A stretch of DNA of 62,000 nucleotides, taken from Symbiodinium natans. Lineage: Eukaryota; Sar; Dinophyceae; Suessiales; Symbiodiniaceae. Each line of letters starts with the position of its first letter. The stretch's first letter is position 1. The stretch lies in NCBI GenBank assembly GCA_905221605.1, contig CAJNDS010001802.1:1-62000 (forward strand). Direction: 5' to 3'. This document shows positions 21,560 to 33,741 of the stretch, in pieces. The translations under genes and the position numbers were made by a program. Under the pieces are notes generated by a model, which saw only the letters and a program-made list of their open reading frames with translations, did not search any database and had not been told where the DNA came from.

Positions 21560-23000
21560 AATCCTATATCCGCCGACCCCAGCTGGAGCGGGGGCGGCGC
21601 CAGTGAAGACCCATCGTTGTCTGCTCCCCCGCCTAGTGCCCGTTCCTCCCGCCCCCACCAGCCCCCCTCCTGGACGCCTGCCGTCCACCCCTGGCCTCCA
21701 TGGCTCCGCCCGCATCATGGCCGCCGTGCCCGCACAGCCATCCGCATGGCCCCTATCGACCCATGGCTCCTGGCCCCATGGTCCCATAGCTCTACCTCAT
21801 GGCCCATGGCCCCATGGCCCCATGACCCCATGCCCCTGCACCCCATCAGCCCCCACGCACCCATGGCTCCTGGCTTCATGGTCCCGTAGCTCTTGGCCTC
21901 AGGGTCCATGATCCAGTGTATGCCCACCCGCTCCGCCCCCTCCGCCTACTCCGCCCGCCGCGCTCCCAACCTCCATGGCCCCGATGCCCCAACCCAGGGT
22001 CCATGGTGCCATGGCCCCATGCCCCTAGACCCTATCAGCTGACTTTAAAGGGCCCCAGTCCGTTCCGCCCCCTCCTCTCTTCCCGCCCGCTCCGCCCACC
22101 CCGCTCATGGCTCGGTTGCGGGCTGGCTCCGCCCGCATCATGGCCGCCGTGCCCCCACGGCCCTCCGCATGGCCCCTATGGACGCATGGCTCCTGGCGCC
22201 ATGGTCCCATAGCTCTACCTCATGGTCCCATAGCCCATGGCTCATGGCCCCATGACGCATGGTGTCCCCATGCCGTACCAGGGTCGGTCCCCTGGCCCCA
22301 TGCCTTTGGACCCTATCAGCTGACACAGGGCCTCAGTGTATGGGAGGTTCGCTCCGCTCTTCCCGCCCACCCCGCCCATGGCTCCCAACCCATCCCGATG
22401 GACCCATGGTGCTGGGTTGTCTCGACCCTATCAGCCCCATGGACCCATGGCTCCTGGCCCCATGGTCCCGTAGGTCCATGGTCCCATGGCCCCATGCCCC
22501 TGGACCCTATCAGCTGACTTTGTATGGCCGCCCGCTCCACCCCCCTCAGCCCGCTCCGCTCTTCCCGCCCGCTCCGGCCACCCCGCCCATGGCTCCCTCC
22601 ATGGCGCCGATGGACCCATGCGCCTGGGTTCATGGTTCCATAGGTCACATGGCCCGATATCCATGGTCCGATGGCCCCATGCTCTTGGACAGTGTATGCC
22701 CGTTCCGCCCCCTCCCGCCCATGGCTCCCGTGCCTCATGGCCTTCCGCATGCCCATGGCCCTGCATGGTCCCATGGCCCTGACCCTATCAGCCCCCATAG
22801 ACCCATGCCTCCTGGCTTCATGGTCCCGTAGCTCTTGGTTTCAGGGTACATGGTCCCATGACCCCATGCCCCTGGACCCTATCAGCTTCCCGCCCGCTCC
22901 ACCCCCCCCCCCCCCCCCGGCTCCCAACCCCCATGACCCCGATGGACCCATGCCCCTGGGTTCATGGTCCCATAGCTCCTGGACTCAGGGTCCATGGTCC
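21560..23000. repeat. CCATGG-rich minisatellite
   Basis: About 1.4 kb of C-rich sequence made from short modules: CCATGG, CATGGTCCCATAG, CCCTATCAGC (at about 21843, 22028, 22310, 22433, 22505, 22786 and 22876) and CCGCCCGCTCC. Larger modules, such as CTCCGCCCGCATCATGGCCG, occur twice about 415 bases apart. Long frames in every phase arise from the repeat and are not genes. It starts next to the ankyrin gene exons. Confidence 0.85.
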
Positions 23001-23003
23001 CAT

Positions 23004-23279
23004 GCGGGCATAAGCGACGTGTCTCAGCCCGGGGCTAGGAAAAAGGGAGCTTAGGGGCCTTGTAAAGTGCTTAGAAACTTTAAGGGAGTCTAGGAGCCTC
23101 AAATGTTAGAGATTTGAAGGGAGTTTAGGGGCCTGAAAATGCTTAGAAACTTTAAGGGGGTTGAGGGGCCTCAAACGCTTAGAGATTTTAAGGGAGTTTA
23201 GGGGCCTCAAAATGCTTAGAAACTGCTCGCCCCGCGCTTCTGCCTGCGCTGCCCGCCCATGGCCGCAGCCCCTTAAAAT
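23004..23279. repeat. Complex repeat block, copy A
   Basis: Begins GCGGGCATAAGCGACGTGTC and ends GGCCGCAGCCCCTTAAAAT. In between are about five units of roughly 50 bases built from GGGAGTTTAGGGGCCTCAAA and GCTTAGAAACTTTAA. The same block recurs 580 bases downstream. Confidence 0.85.
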
Positions 23280-23583
23280 CGGGCAGCGCGAGGTCCCCAA
23301 GCATCGAGCTTTTAACCCGGGTCGTCCCGGGAATAGCCTTGCTAGCCTGCGGCCTTCTGCGAAGCAGAATTGGGCCGGACGCCAGTGCCGCCGACCCCCG
23401 CGTGCCGCCGGTGAACGGTCTTTTTTTTCGTGGTTTTTTGCGTCGCCACGGAGGCCCCCAGAGGGCGCGCATCATGAGCATCAGCGGGTCCAGCCCGGGA
23501 CCCCCAGGCGCGCATCAGGAGCATCAGGCGGCTCCCGGGGCGGGACCCCGGGGGCGCATCAGGAGCATGATGCCCCCCAAAGG

Positions 23584-23916
23584 GCGGGCATAAGCGACGT
23601 GTCTAAGCCCGGGGCTAGGAAAAAGGGAGTTTAGGGGCCTTGTAAAATGCTTAGAAACTTTAAGGGAGTCTAGGAGCCTCAAACGCTTAGAGATTTGAAG
23701 AGAGTTTAGGGGCCTGAAAATGCTTAGAAACTTTAAGGGAGTTCAGGAGCCTCAAACGCTTAGAGATTTTAAGGGAGTTTGGGGCCTCAAAATGCTTGGA
23801 AACTTCAAGGGAGTTTAGGAGCCTCAAACGCTTAGAGAAACCCCAACCCTGTGACGGATCTGCTCGCCCGGCGCTTCTGCCTGCGCTGCCCGCCCATGGG
23901 CGCAGCCCCTTAAAAT
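23584..23916. repeat. Complex repeat block, copy B
   Basis: Starts and ends with the same sequences as copy A and holds one or more additional units plus a short insertion (CCCCAACCCTGTGACGGATC). Between the copies (23280-23583) lies a GC-rich spacer with repeated GCATCAGGAGCAT modules. Confidence 0.85.
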
Positions 23917-23924
23917 ATAAATAA

Positions 23925-23957
<33 letters not shown>
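23916..23957. repeat. (AAAT)n then (AT)n microsatellite
   Basis: Three AAAT units followed by about 14 AT units directly after repeat block B. Confidence 0.9.
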
Positions 23958-23961
<4 letters not shown>

Positions 23962-26544
23962 ATATAGTCCCTATATCCCTAAGTACCCCCTAAATAAATT
24001 CTAAGTCCCTTAGATTCTTTGGGGCTCTAAGCAGACATGCCTCGAGCAGGTCGGCAAGCGCTACGACATCACCGTCGTAAGCCGCCTGGTACCTTCCGTT
24101 TGCACTGAGGTCACGCAGCCTTGACATCGGTGACACTCGAGAGCTCAGGATGTATTGTAGACAGAGCGCCCGGTGGAAGAGAAATTTCTTCGGAGGACTG
24201 TTTGTGGCTTGGTCTCAGCCGCCTCTGAGGGAATGAGGACCGAGATAGGATTCTTGGCTTCGGGGTTTGGGCAATGCAGTCTCTGGGACGGGGGAGCTAC
24301 TGGGCAGTCGATAAACGCAGCCATGCAGTGACAATGCTTCTGGCTTGACCAATCGTAACCATGATGGTTTCGCTAACCCAGGCATCATGTGCAACTGCAA
24401 CTGGCGGAAAAAGGATGCTAGCAATGCTAGCCCCGGCTGCAATCAAGGAATGCAATGGGAAACCCGAAAGACCCTGACCTGGCTCTACAGCCTGCATGCA
24501 GTGCCAGACCATGTCAATGCGCACCATGCTCTAGCATCGTAATTCGGAGTAGATAAAACAATGTGTCTTAAACCCAACCACTTCTCTGAGACATCGAAAA
24601 GCCTAGGACCGCTCGGCCCGCCATCTCTAAACCATCAGAGCATTAGATCGTGCCAAAACACAGACACACACACACACACACACACAGAGACACCGAGACA
24701 CCGAGACACCGAGACACAGACACAGACACAGACACAGACACACACACACACACACACACACACAAGCTTCGAGGCCCGCACAAGGCAACCACGGATTCGG
24801 GCATGCATGGCGGTTTGGGGAACCTCACGTCAAGGAAATCGAGGCAAACAAGCGGGCTAAACCAACGACAAGTGACCACTCGCTTGTTCAGGGATTTTGA
24901 GGCTTTAGGGAGTTTGCGGTTAGCTTTCATTGGGCGTTTTGGAAGCGTAAGTAGAAGAAGTTGAAGTCCACGGTAGCAGCCCGGCAGTCGCAGGCGCAGG
25001 CAAATGCTGCAGTATTTACTGGGTTTTCGAGTTTAGAGATTCTTGTGCTGTCCGTATAGACTGTCTTCGCACCTCAACAGCGGAACTTCAAGCTTGACAG
25101 AGCTTTCGGGGCCGTCTCTGAGCAGCTGACTTGCCCCGCGCAAGCTCCGAAGCTTCCGCCGCATCCTTGTCCTCCCCAAGGCGGAGGTAGACCTCGCAGA
25201 GGGAGTGGGATAATGCAGTACATCGGAGCATGCCTCTTTTTTCGGTGTTTTGCGCGTTGACGAAGTCTCTGTGACCAGTTCAGTACAGCCTACAAGCTTC
25301 GGATAGCCAAGCGGTTTCAACACAACCTGTCAATATCAAAAGCTCGAGTCTCCGACTGTTGGCTTTCTTCATAGGTCAAGAAGGTGTGCTTTGGACATGA
25401 AGTTCCATCATTCGCGTTTTCCTTCAAGAGCTCAAGGGGGCCAGACATGAGGCGCATCGATGGAAATGCACGCTATAGACTCCCAGCTCACCCCAAAGTC
25501 GTGTGAGAAATTAGAAACATAACTAACATAGTAAAGCTTTTCTTTTCAGGGGCATTGGCTCCAGGGTTCCAACCATCTAAATCCATCTACTGGACACCCC
25601 ACATGCTCACCTGAACATGTCCCTTGCACGCAGCCTCGCAAAGACGCTTTCGCTCGTGGTCCCAGGCATCAAAAGCCGCCAACCAAACCTACATGGGAGA
25701 TCCCGCTGTGCAGTTGCAGCTGGACACAACCCATTATGAACTTGCACGTTCTGGTGTTTGAGGCTTGAGTCGAGTGCAAAGCAGCAGGAGTCCAAGGCGT
25801 TAAGGACCTAAGGTTTTCAGTTTTGGCTGTTGTCCAGCGGCTGCCATTCCGAACATTCCAATTGTTTAACCTTTTGGGGAACTTGGGTTGATCTGCACCC
25901 AAGTGGACGTTGGCTTCTCCAGCAAATAGCAAGCACGCGCAAAACTACAGGATTTGCTGCAGATGCGAGCATGCTGGGAACGCTTTCTACTTTCAACATC
26001 TGTCAAATAGACTCGATAAGCAATCCCCATGTAGATACGGGAAACTCAAGCAACTCAACCAACTCAGCTCAGGCCCGGACTCAACCTGCCCTAACCCTTA
26101 GATGCAAACCCCCAGTCCTACAGTCTGACCTCCCGCCCGCAATCCAAACTAGACTCAACCTCCCCCTCATACATGGATGAGCTGTCGGATTTGTGGCGGA
26201 CACCATTGTGTGATCATACTAGATTCCATGAACCAACTCACGATCACAGAAATGCAGCGACTCCTAGTTGATAGCGACGTTCAGCACATGGGAACGACAA
26301 GCGAATCCCCTTTGCCACATCATGAGATATCGTACAAGATTGACAGTCTTTGTAAGTGCTGTCAGCATCTATCCCTATGGGGGGGGCCTAACTTAGAACC
26401 ACCCCGACATTCTAGCCGATTCTAGCCATACCTCACTCGAAACGACCCTCCCTCAAACAAAACGGCTGCCGAACATCAGTCATGTTACTGCTCGAAGTTT
26501 GCACATGCGTGCAAGTACTCGCACGCCACTATCATCTCTGCTGA
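23958..26544. other. Mostly non-coding
   Basis: One possible membrane-like exon on the minus strand near 24340-24470 (PLHSLIAAGASIASILFPPV) was too isolated to call. Confidence 0.4.
24659..24764. repeat. Compound (CA)n / ACACCGAG / ACAG microsatellite
   Basis: CA repeats, then three GAGACACC units, then CACAGA units, then CA again. Confidence 0.9.
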
Positions 26545-27330
26545 CACTCTCCAAGCGCCTCCCAGGGTTTTCGGCCCTTCGCCCAATTGGCGTCGAAGTC
26601 CACCGGGTATTCCTGCAAATGCAAAGACAGTGGAACTGCTGATGCTAAAGTTTCCAGGACTGTGGCCTTGAGCTGAAAGCTCTCAGCTGCGCAACAAAAA
26701 CTCGTTTTGCCGGAACTCCGTTGCATTTGCTCTCTGAGTCCATGCTCTCTCCAGCTTCATGAAGAGAACAGCTACATTTTCGTGGGGCAAACGGGCAAGG
26801 ACTTCAGGCTAATGTCAGGGCTACGAGGCAGTAACTGGGCGATGTGGTGACCAGGAATCAGCACATCTTCTCTACCCCCTCGTTTACTCAAGGTGAAGAA
26901 CATGGCCGGGAAATCGCCCTGCAAGGCATGAACACAAGAAAAGTCATGTTTTGGTCATTCTGATGCAAGAATTCGTAGCGCAAGGACGCGCCAGGTTCCA
27001 CAGCCTGAAGGGCACCTACACTCCGGCATAAGGTGAATGGACAGAGCCCGTTGAGGCGAGCAATTGGCATTCTTCCAAAGCTTTGCATGAAAACTGCCGC
27101 TTCAGTTACTTACTTGAAGTGAAGAAGGGAACAGACATGCCTCATCACTCGCCCCAAAGCCCGGCCAAACAGCTGCCAAGCTACTTCACCGTCGCATCCG
27201 CACCCTCGTGACCAGATTCTGTATATGGGTAGTTCTCTAAATTAGGGTGCCGCCTTATCATGGGTACCTAAAAAGGGACCCTAATTTAGGAAACTACCCA
27301 TATATCTTACCTCTAGGAAGCGTGTGCTAC
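26545..27330 (-). CDS. Gene-like patch with several exon candidates, one intron made of a hairpin element
   Basis: On the minus strand, CTAGAG|GTAAGATA at 27311/27310 and ATATACAG|AATC at 27219/27218 frame a 92-base putative intron that is nearly all fold-back element. After it, 27218-27114 holds one open frame (GEVAWQLFGRALGRVMRHVC) that ends at AA|GTAAGT. Further exon-like frames follow: about 27088-26910 (GASLRYEFLHQNDQNMTFLV), about 26850-26715 (VLARLPHENVAVLFMKLERA) and 26612 to about 26545, which starts after TTTGCAG with EYPVDFDANWAKGRKPWEAL. Splice phases were not fully resolved, and the block before the hairpin intron is not open in the needed frame, so that part may be untranslated. 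No family recognised. Confidence 0.3.
27222..27304. mobile_element. Fold-back (MITE-like) element with 27-bp terminal inverted repeats
   Basis: Arms 27222-27248 and 27278-27304 (TATATGGGTAGTT... / ...AACTACCCATATA) match with two mismatches around a loop containing GCCGCCTTAT. On the minus strand the element lies between AG|GTAAGA and TACAG|A, three to six bases inside each splice signal. The arm sequence differs from the TTGGGATG family, so it is a separate family with the same layout. Confidence 0.82.
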
Positions 27331-29355
27331 AACCAAATCGTAGACAACAGAGGCTCATGGATGCTGCTGGTTTGTAGCAGCTTGCTGCGATGCAAATTCC
27401 AAGCCGCGCCAGATGTCTTCATGTTGATAGCACCGTTCTAAGGCTGTTGTATGCTCACTCCGCTGAGCGAGTGTCTTAAGCCGCTCCCCCATTACTCTAC
27501 TACGGCATCTGGTCGTGACCCATGTCTAGATCGCCGAAACTTCGCCGGTGTTGCGGCCGACCTCAGCATGTTCATTGCATCACAAGTGGCACAGCAACTC
27601 AAGTTCCAGATGTCCTGATGGGAAGTATTTGGGCCCGACAGCATTTACTGGTGTAGCCTCCTTTTAGGCAAAGCAGGACCTACTATGCGTTTATGGACCC
27701 TTCGGGAACACCTTTGCGTGCGGGTGCCCCTTGTAACTCAACACATGCTGCTCAGTGCCCGACCATGCCTGCCGCAACGTGCGTGAACCTGCTGGGATAG
27801 GCTACTAGTCTCAACTAGCCCGAGACCGATTCGATGCAACATGCTTCCTCACAAAGTCCTGTCGTTGGAGCACAGTTGTTGAGAAACAAACGAACAGGGG
27901 ACACCCTGCCCTCGACAAATCGCTCGCTCATGAATTCCACCGGAAATCGATCCCCCATCAAGTCAGAGGAACACACACGTGTCAGCACGGGCCTGACACT
28001 GGCAATGATGCGGATGCAGGCAATCCAAAGCCTCAGCCGACAGGCGGAAAGGACAGGATTTGGAAGAGGGTCGTGCTGGCACGGTCACAGCGTGAGGGTC
28101 TTGGGGCCATCTACAAGCCCTGTAGCAGTCACTTCTCGAGGGCCCAGGCGGAAGGGCTCCGAAAATGAAGGACTGAACCAGGCCGCAGAAGGAGACCTCC
28201 AGCTCGATGATCAGCCACCTGGCTTCAATCTTGGCGCTGGTGTCTGCATGGCACGGTACCTCCAAACTCTCTACACCCAGACAGCGAATCGATGGCCCAG
28301 GGCACATTAACGGCAAGCTCCTCATCTTCCAGTGCTCATCCACGTTGCCCTCCACACGGTCCTCGGATTCGGACACGGCATTTTTGCCGGATACTGGCGG
28401 GAAGTCGCCCTGCTCAGAACAGTCAGAATTACCCGCGCCTTCACCATGTGAAAGTAAATTGCCCCAAGGCCACCGGAAAGGATGCTGGCGCACCTCAAAA
28501 GGATGCAGTTTGCGCAAGGCACAGAGTCACGCCTGAATTGTGAGGCTCAAACGCCATGAGAGCCGTCCCGCGTTGCTGCAGGAAGACAAGGAAGCTATTC
28601 CTGAATGAGGCATGTCTGCAAATCTTCCATCTCCGTTCCATGCTGCAGAATGGATGTGTCAAACACTTCAGTCTACCTCGGCACCTGCACAAGTGCTTGG
28701 CACTGCCAGCTCTTTGGGTTTTCTGTGGTTTCTTTTTCATGTGCCTACATACCAGTGAATGCCAGTGAACCATGGCCGACCTCGGAATCACTAGTGGCAC
28801 CGAACCCAGCGAGCTGCACTCAAGGAAGGGCTGAGTCTGAAACCGGAGTATTTGTTCCTGTGTGATGTCCATCGCACTCCAGGAACCAAAGGGGCACGTC
28901 CTCAACACACGAAGTGCGTCCGTCCATAGGAACTGAGCTAGGTTGCCTAGCTTCCACTTCGAACTTCTCTGGGAAGACAGAACTCAGGACAAAAAAGCAA
29001 CCGGCTCAAATCCGGTCCACAACCAGCAACTCAAAGAAACCAAATTCCGCAAACGCTGAGGTGCTGGGGCGAAGCGAGGTGATGCATATCGCACCAGGAC
29101 CTGTCAAAGCCCGTGTGGATGCTCATGCGTTCTTACGATGCAGCACACAATAAACACTGCTTGCCCTTTAGAATGTGCTACTTGTGATACATCCATGCTG
29201 AGGTGAAAATGTCATGTGCACGGTGACATTCTGTTCTTGTTCAGTCTATGAGCTTCCTCCCTCAAGAGGATGTACTGTCCGAACTGGCAGCCAGCACTAC
29301 CAGTCTGTTCTAAGACTGACAGGGTAACATGTTAACAAGAACAAACTCAAGACTT

Positions 29356-29559
29356 TCAACCCGAAGCGACCCTGCGGCTAGCTTGCAAGCCGCTGCTTGC
29401 CCTGCTGTGCATCCTGAAGTCGGAGTAACGAAAACCGCCCTTTAGTTTGCGTTGCCTTCCTTCTTCGACCCCAGCCCTGGCGCACCCGAACAGGTAGAAG
29501 TGGATGACAACCTGTGCCATCACGTTCCACACGGCCGCAACGCCGTTCACGAAGTGCGT
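29356..29559 (-). CDS. Weak exon candidate with a membrane-helix segment
   Basis: After a CTGACAG acceptor (29560) the minus strand reads THFVNGVAAVWNVMAQ, then VVIHFYLFGCARAG, an amphipathic-to-hydrophobic run. The pattern slightly recalls the later membrane helices of ELO fatty-acid elongases, but the diagnostic HxxHH box is absent in the neighbourhood, so that family is not claimed. It is kept as an uncharacterised exon candidate. Confidence 0.18.
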   Translation of the reverse strand, partial: THFVNGVAAVWNVMAQVVIHFYLFGCARAGVEEGRQRKLKGGFRYSDFRMHSRASSGLQASRRVASG

Positions 29560-32500
29560 CTGTCAGAATCGGCACTGAGATCTTTGTCAAACAAGTCCCT
29601 CTCTCAGATAAAGCTGTCTTGTAGTTCTGCCAGGGCCCTTTACCGGCCTCATGAAGGTGCCCTCAGCCCCTCCGTTGCCTGGACGAACTTGGCCAGCAGT
29701 GGCAGCAGCCGCCACATGAAGACCAAGGATTGCCTGGCAGAGTGGTCGTCTGGTGGTTTACGACATTGGGGGGGGGGGGGTATTAGGGTCCTGATTAAAG
29801 GGGATCCTTATCACAGCCCGGCGAGGCTATGCTCAAGGCCTGCAGGATCGAAGTTCCAGCAGGGCCAGGAAGGAGAAGGAGAGCACCTCAAAGTCTCTCT
29901 GCTCATCTGCTCATGTCATGTGTTTGTCCTTTCTAAGCAGCCGGTGTGGCGGGGTTTGGAAAAGGTTCGTGTGCGTTTAGAGGCAACGGCGTGCGCCCTT
30001 CATGGAATGCTTCTCTCCTTGCAACTACTTATCTACTGCTGTAAATGTGCGCAAGTTTCATTCTCTCTTTCTGCAATTCTGTCTTGTATGACCTGCTTGT
30101 AATTGAACCCTCTGGACTTTGGGTATTTGGTTCTTTTTGTTACACCGAAGGGCAAAACCCGAGAAGCCAGAAGCCAGCCGAGAACCAAGAAACCAAGAAG
30201 TCAGACTTGCATTTGATTTGGGCTTTTAGCTGATCCCTTGTGAGCTTCGTTCTGATTTCTTTTTCCTGCTCTTGGTCCTGTACATGCTTGTCGATCCCTA
30301 CTCCCCCTTGCCTCGTAACAAGCAACAGCAGAAATGCCGATGCTCGAACCTTACTCGCCACTTGTCTCCTGAAGCGAGATCATATTACCTACCACGGGGT
30401 ACCCCCTTTTTCTCAATCTGGCCAGCGATGCTCTCTTCGTTTTACAAGCGTTCACTTCATGTTTTTGAAGATCTCTCCAGAACCTTGACCTCTCAGAGCG
30501 TTCCTGGCGCCTGACGCTATGTTCGGGTTTAACGCGTACAAGATCGCATAAGGCCGGACTGAGGTCTCCGGCGTAAACGACTTCACTGACTCCCAGGGCA
30601 TGCCGTTTTGCCTCCCGGACTTCATGCCCTGCAATTCCCTGCATCATCTGTTTTCTGGGTTCGGGATTGCTGGGGTCCGGCCTGTGCCCATCGGCTCCAG
30701 AGAGTCGAGCAATACCTGGGCAATCGTCCCCCAAAATGTCCTCAACTTTCTTATCGGCTTTACAAGTCGTGAAGTCTTGATGCTGACTCCGCACGTGCCC
30801 TGACAATTTGCCGCTAGACTGGCATGACGAGGGCCCGGCGTGTCTTCTTCCGGTGTGTAGTTTAGCACAGGAAGGAAGATCGGAATACACCTCGAGCTTC
30901 GACTCAGAGGGTCTTTCGCAGGGCCCTTGAGGGAGGATGATTAGCTGATTTCAAGCTGTCACACGCGAACCGATACAGGTGTCGCTGTGTTGAATTCCTG
31001 AACCACAATGACCTCCTGAACTCACAACCACAATGCATCCTTAAACGAAGAAGCTTTCTAGAGGCATTTTGCCACACGCCATACCACGTGCGAGGAGACC
31101 AAGCCCGAGCCCTGGTAAGCCATCTTCGGCAAACCAAGCAAAGACTCTCAATCAAACAAAGCTGGAAGACCAATGCTCTGAGGACCCCGACTTTGCCCTT
31201 CCCTGGGTCTTCAAGCAGCACTTGGCAAACATGTGCCAGTCCTGTGGATGTTCGGGAGGGATCTTATTGTGCCCCCGTACAGGACTTCGGGAAGGCTTCA
31301 AAGCGAGCGCTCCTCGGCCAAGTATTCCGGATCCCAGCCGCCCACCGCTGAAGCTAGAGCCTAGCTTCTCTTAGTAGGCTGTGTGGCACTTCACGCAGGT
31401 CGAATCATGACTTACCAGATGAAAGGCTAGGGAAGAAGACAGGAAGGTTGGACATGCGGTTGGAGAACAGTCCATCTCCACAAACTCTTCTGGGAGTCAA
31501 CCGCCTCATCCTGGCTGCTACTTTCACACCTGTTCCTTCACGACGCAAGGCGGCTGATTCACAATTGGCAAGCCCTGGCTCTCCACAGGTTGCTGACTTT
31601 CACGCGTCGCTCAGCCCTTTGACGGCCATTCAATACGCTGTTGACGAAGTACTGGCAGTGAGACTAGGAGAACTACCTGAGGATGTGTGTGTGTAAGAGA
31701 GGGAAGGACCTGCATCTGTGCTTCAACCCTTGCGGCCTTGTTTCCCGTCATTGCCCCGTGTTTCCAGCGTTTCACCCCATGTTTCACATTCGTCACTCAC
31801 TTGAACCTAGATCTTTCCATAGAACATGGGCTCTTGATATCGCCAGTGGGGTCACCAGCCAGTTTACTAAACGAGTTGTAGTGATGATTGATATGTAGCA
31901 CAACTTCAAACCCTTGCAAAAACTAACCGTGAGCCCATTGAACAATATTTTCCTTCGCATCGTTCAATTTTGAGAAGACTCGCCAGCTGCGTTCGACATC
32001 AGGTCTTCGGCATTTCCAGTGGTGCGTTTCCGGACATGGACCTATCCGGCAAAAACAAAAAACTTTAAGAAGCGTGAGCGCGCGTCAAAACCTAGAGGCC
32101 ACGACAGAGACATACATTTCATTGAAGGTGCCGCTTTTGGGGTTTGGTATCGCCTTCTCGAGCAAAACCATGATATCGGGGGCATTGCTTTTGGAGTTGG
32201 GTATAGCTTCCACAGCACATTTGCCATGTCCCGCCCAAAGCTGCCTAGAGAGGAGCGGGATCTTGCCAGTTGCTCCCATGTTTGTCTCGAGTTGTGTCTT
32301 CAGGTCTGGGTCTGCTTCCTGGGTGCGACTGGAACATGAAGGCTCCGGCAAAGCTGATCGAGTAGCTGGAGTACGGTACCTCGGCAAAAGCGCGTAGCCT
32401 GGCCCTGCTAGCTGTTTGCAGTAACTCACTCTGACGTCTCTGGCAAATCTGCATGAAAAACACTGCACCTGCAACATCACACCCACTAACCTTCAAAGGA

Positions 32501-33195
32501 TCTAAGCTGGAGACGTGGCAATCCCAGGGGTTCGCTAGACCTCAGGATATCTTGAACAGACGCCGGGCCGTTGTGTAAGGCTGGGTCAGAGTCAACCAGG
32601 TCAACCCTAAACTCGATCCTTAAATTCCAAGATTGCTTGGAGGTGACACATTGGTATTGCAGAGTGTCGCTCCCCCCTCGCCCTCCCACGCAACATGCCA
32701 AGCCGTAGAGAGCCTCTCCTGGGACCCGGGCAAGATAACTCATTCAGAGTGGAAAACAGCGAAGAAATTCGAACGAGCAGAGGCTGCCTGCATGGAACAA
32801 CTGTCCCCAACTTCCCAGACATAGACCGCATTACTAGTGGCCACGGCTTGCAATGCCTTTAGCAGAAACGCACATACTGAAAACAATGCTGAAGTGCTGG
32901 GGATGGCACTTCGCAATGCTGCTGAAAGGTGGTGGCGTCTTAGGACATTGGATGACTTCAAACAGAAAGGGGTCGCCCTTCCACCAGGTTGTAGATATTC
33001 CCTGAATCCCTGAACTCCTTTCACCACACCAGCGACAAGCAGTTCCTGCCTCAGGAAGTTTTTGAAGTGGCAGATGGGGGGCTGCCACATGTTCAGATAC
33101 CTCAACCGTTTGCTACAGCTAATAGTTGGTGTAAGAGTTTAGAAGGATTTAAAACCTATACGTATACCTTTGGCGAGCAATGGTACTTCCATTTA

Positions 33196-33332
33196 CCGCA
33201 CACGCACAGACGAACGCACGCACGCGCACGCACACGCACGCACACGCGCGCCCGCGCACGCGCACGCACACCCACACGCACACCCACCTGGACACCAACC
33301 CACACACACAGACACACACACACACACACACA
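33196..33332. repeat. Compound (CACG)n / (CA)n microsatellite
   Basis: CGCACGCACACGCAC-type purine-pyrimidine alternation over about 135 bases, a sequence type that can adopt Z-DNA. A related tract is at 33682-33741. Confidence 0.9.
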
Positions 33333-33681
33333 ATCTCTGGCATAGCAGCGGACTCAAACCTCAAACCGGAGCGAAACAGACTCGAACCCCCACCTTAGTA
33401 GCAGCGGAACGACACCCAACGGAACATAAACAAACTCACCCATCGAACACCGCAATCGCCCTTGCATACAGACGGGTCACATCCTCAGTTCGCACTCAGG
33501 TCCGCGCTTCAAAACTGCTACTGGAGTTTCGTCGGAGGTTCTGCCAGGTTTTCTAAACGTCATACTCTTCAGATGCCAGCTCTCAAACCTTGACAGGAAC
33601 ACTCCGGGCTGGCATGACTCCAGATTCCTTTTCCACACGCGTGGTCAAAATTTGGATACTGCCCTTCGATACAAGATTGCA

Positions 33682-33741
33682 GACACACACACACACACAC
33701 ACACACACACTCAAGCGCACGCACGCGCGCACGCACGCACA
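33682..33741. repeat. (AC)n then GCACGCACG microsatellite
   Basis: About 14 AC units followed by AAGCGCACGCACGCGCGCACGC-type alternation. Confidence 0.9.

Noticed and set aside
21545-23054. Pro/His/Met-rich frames of 100-200 codons on both strands
   Set aside because: All phases are open because of the CCATGG minisatellite; composition follows the repeat.
24659-24764. CRISPR-like array of short repeats
   Set aside because: The units are contiguous microsatellite (CA, GAGACACC) without unique spacers.
29356-29800. ELO-type fatty-acid elongase
   Set aside because: A helix resembles part of the family, but the HxxHH box and the upstream KxxExxDT motif were not found nearby.
30351-30890. 179-codon minus frame
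   Set aside because: Charged but without recognisable domain; splice sites and start unclear, and the plus strand is open as well.
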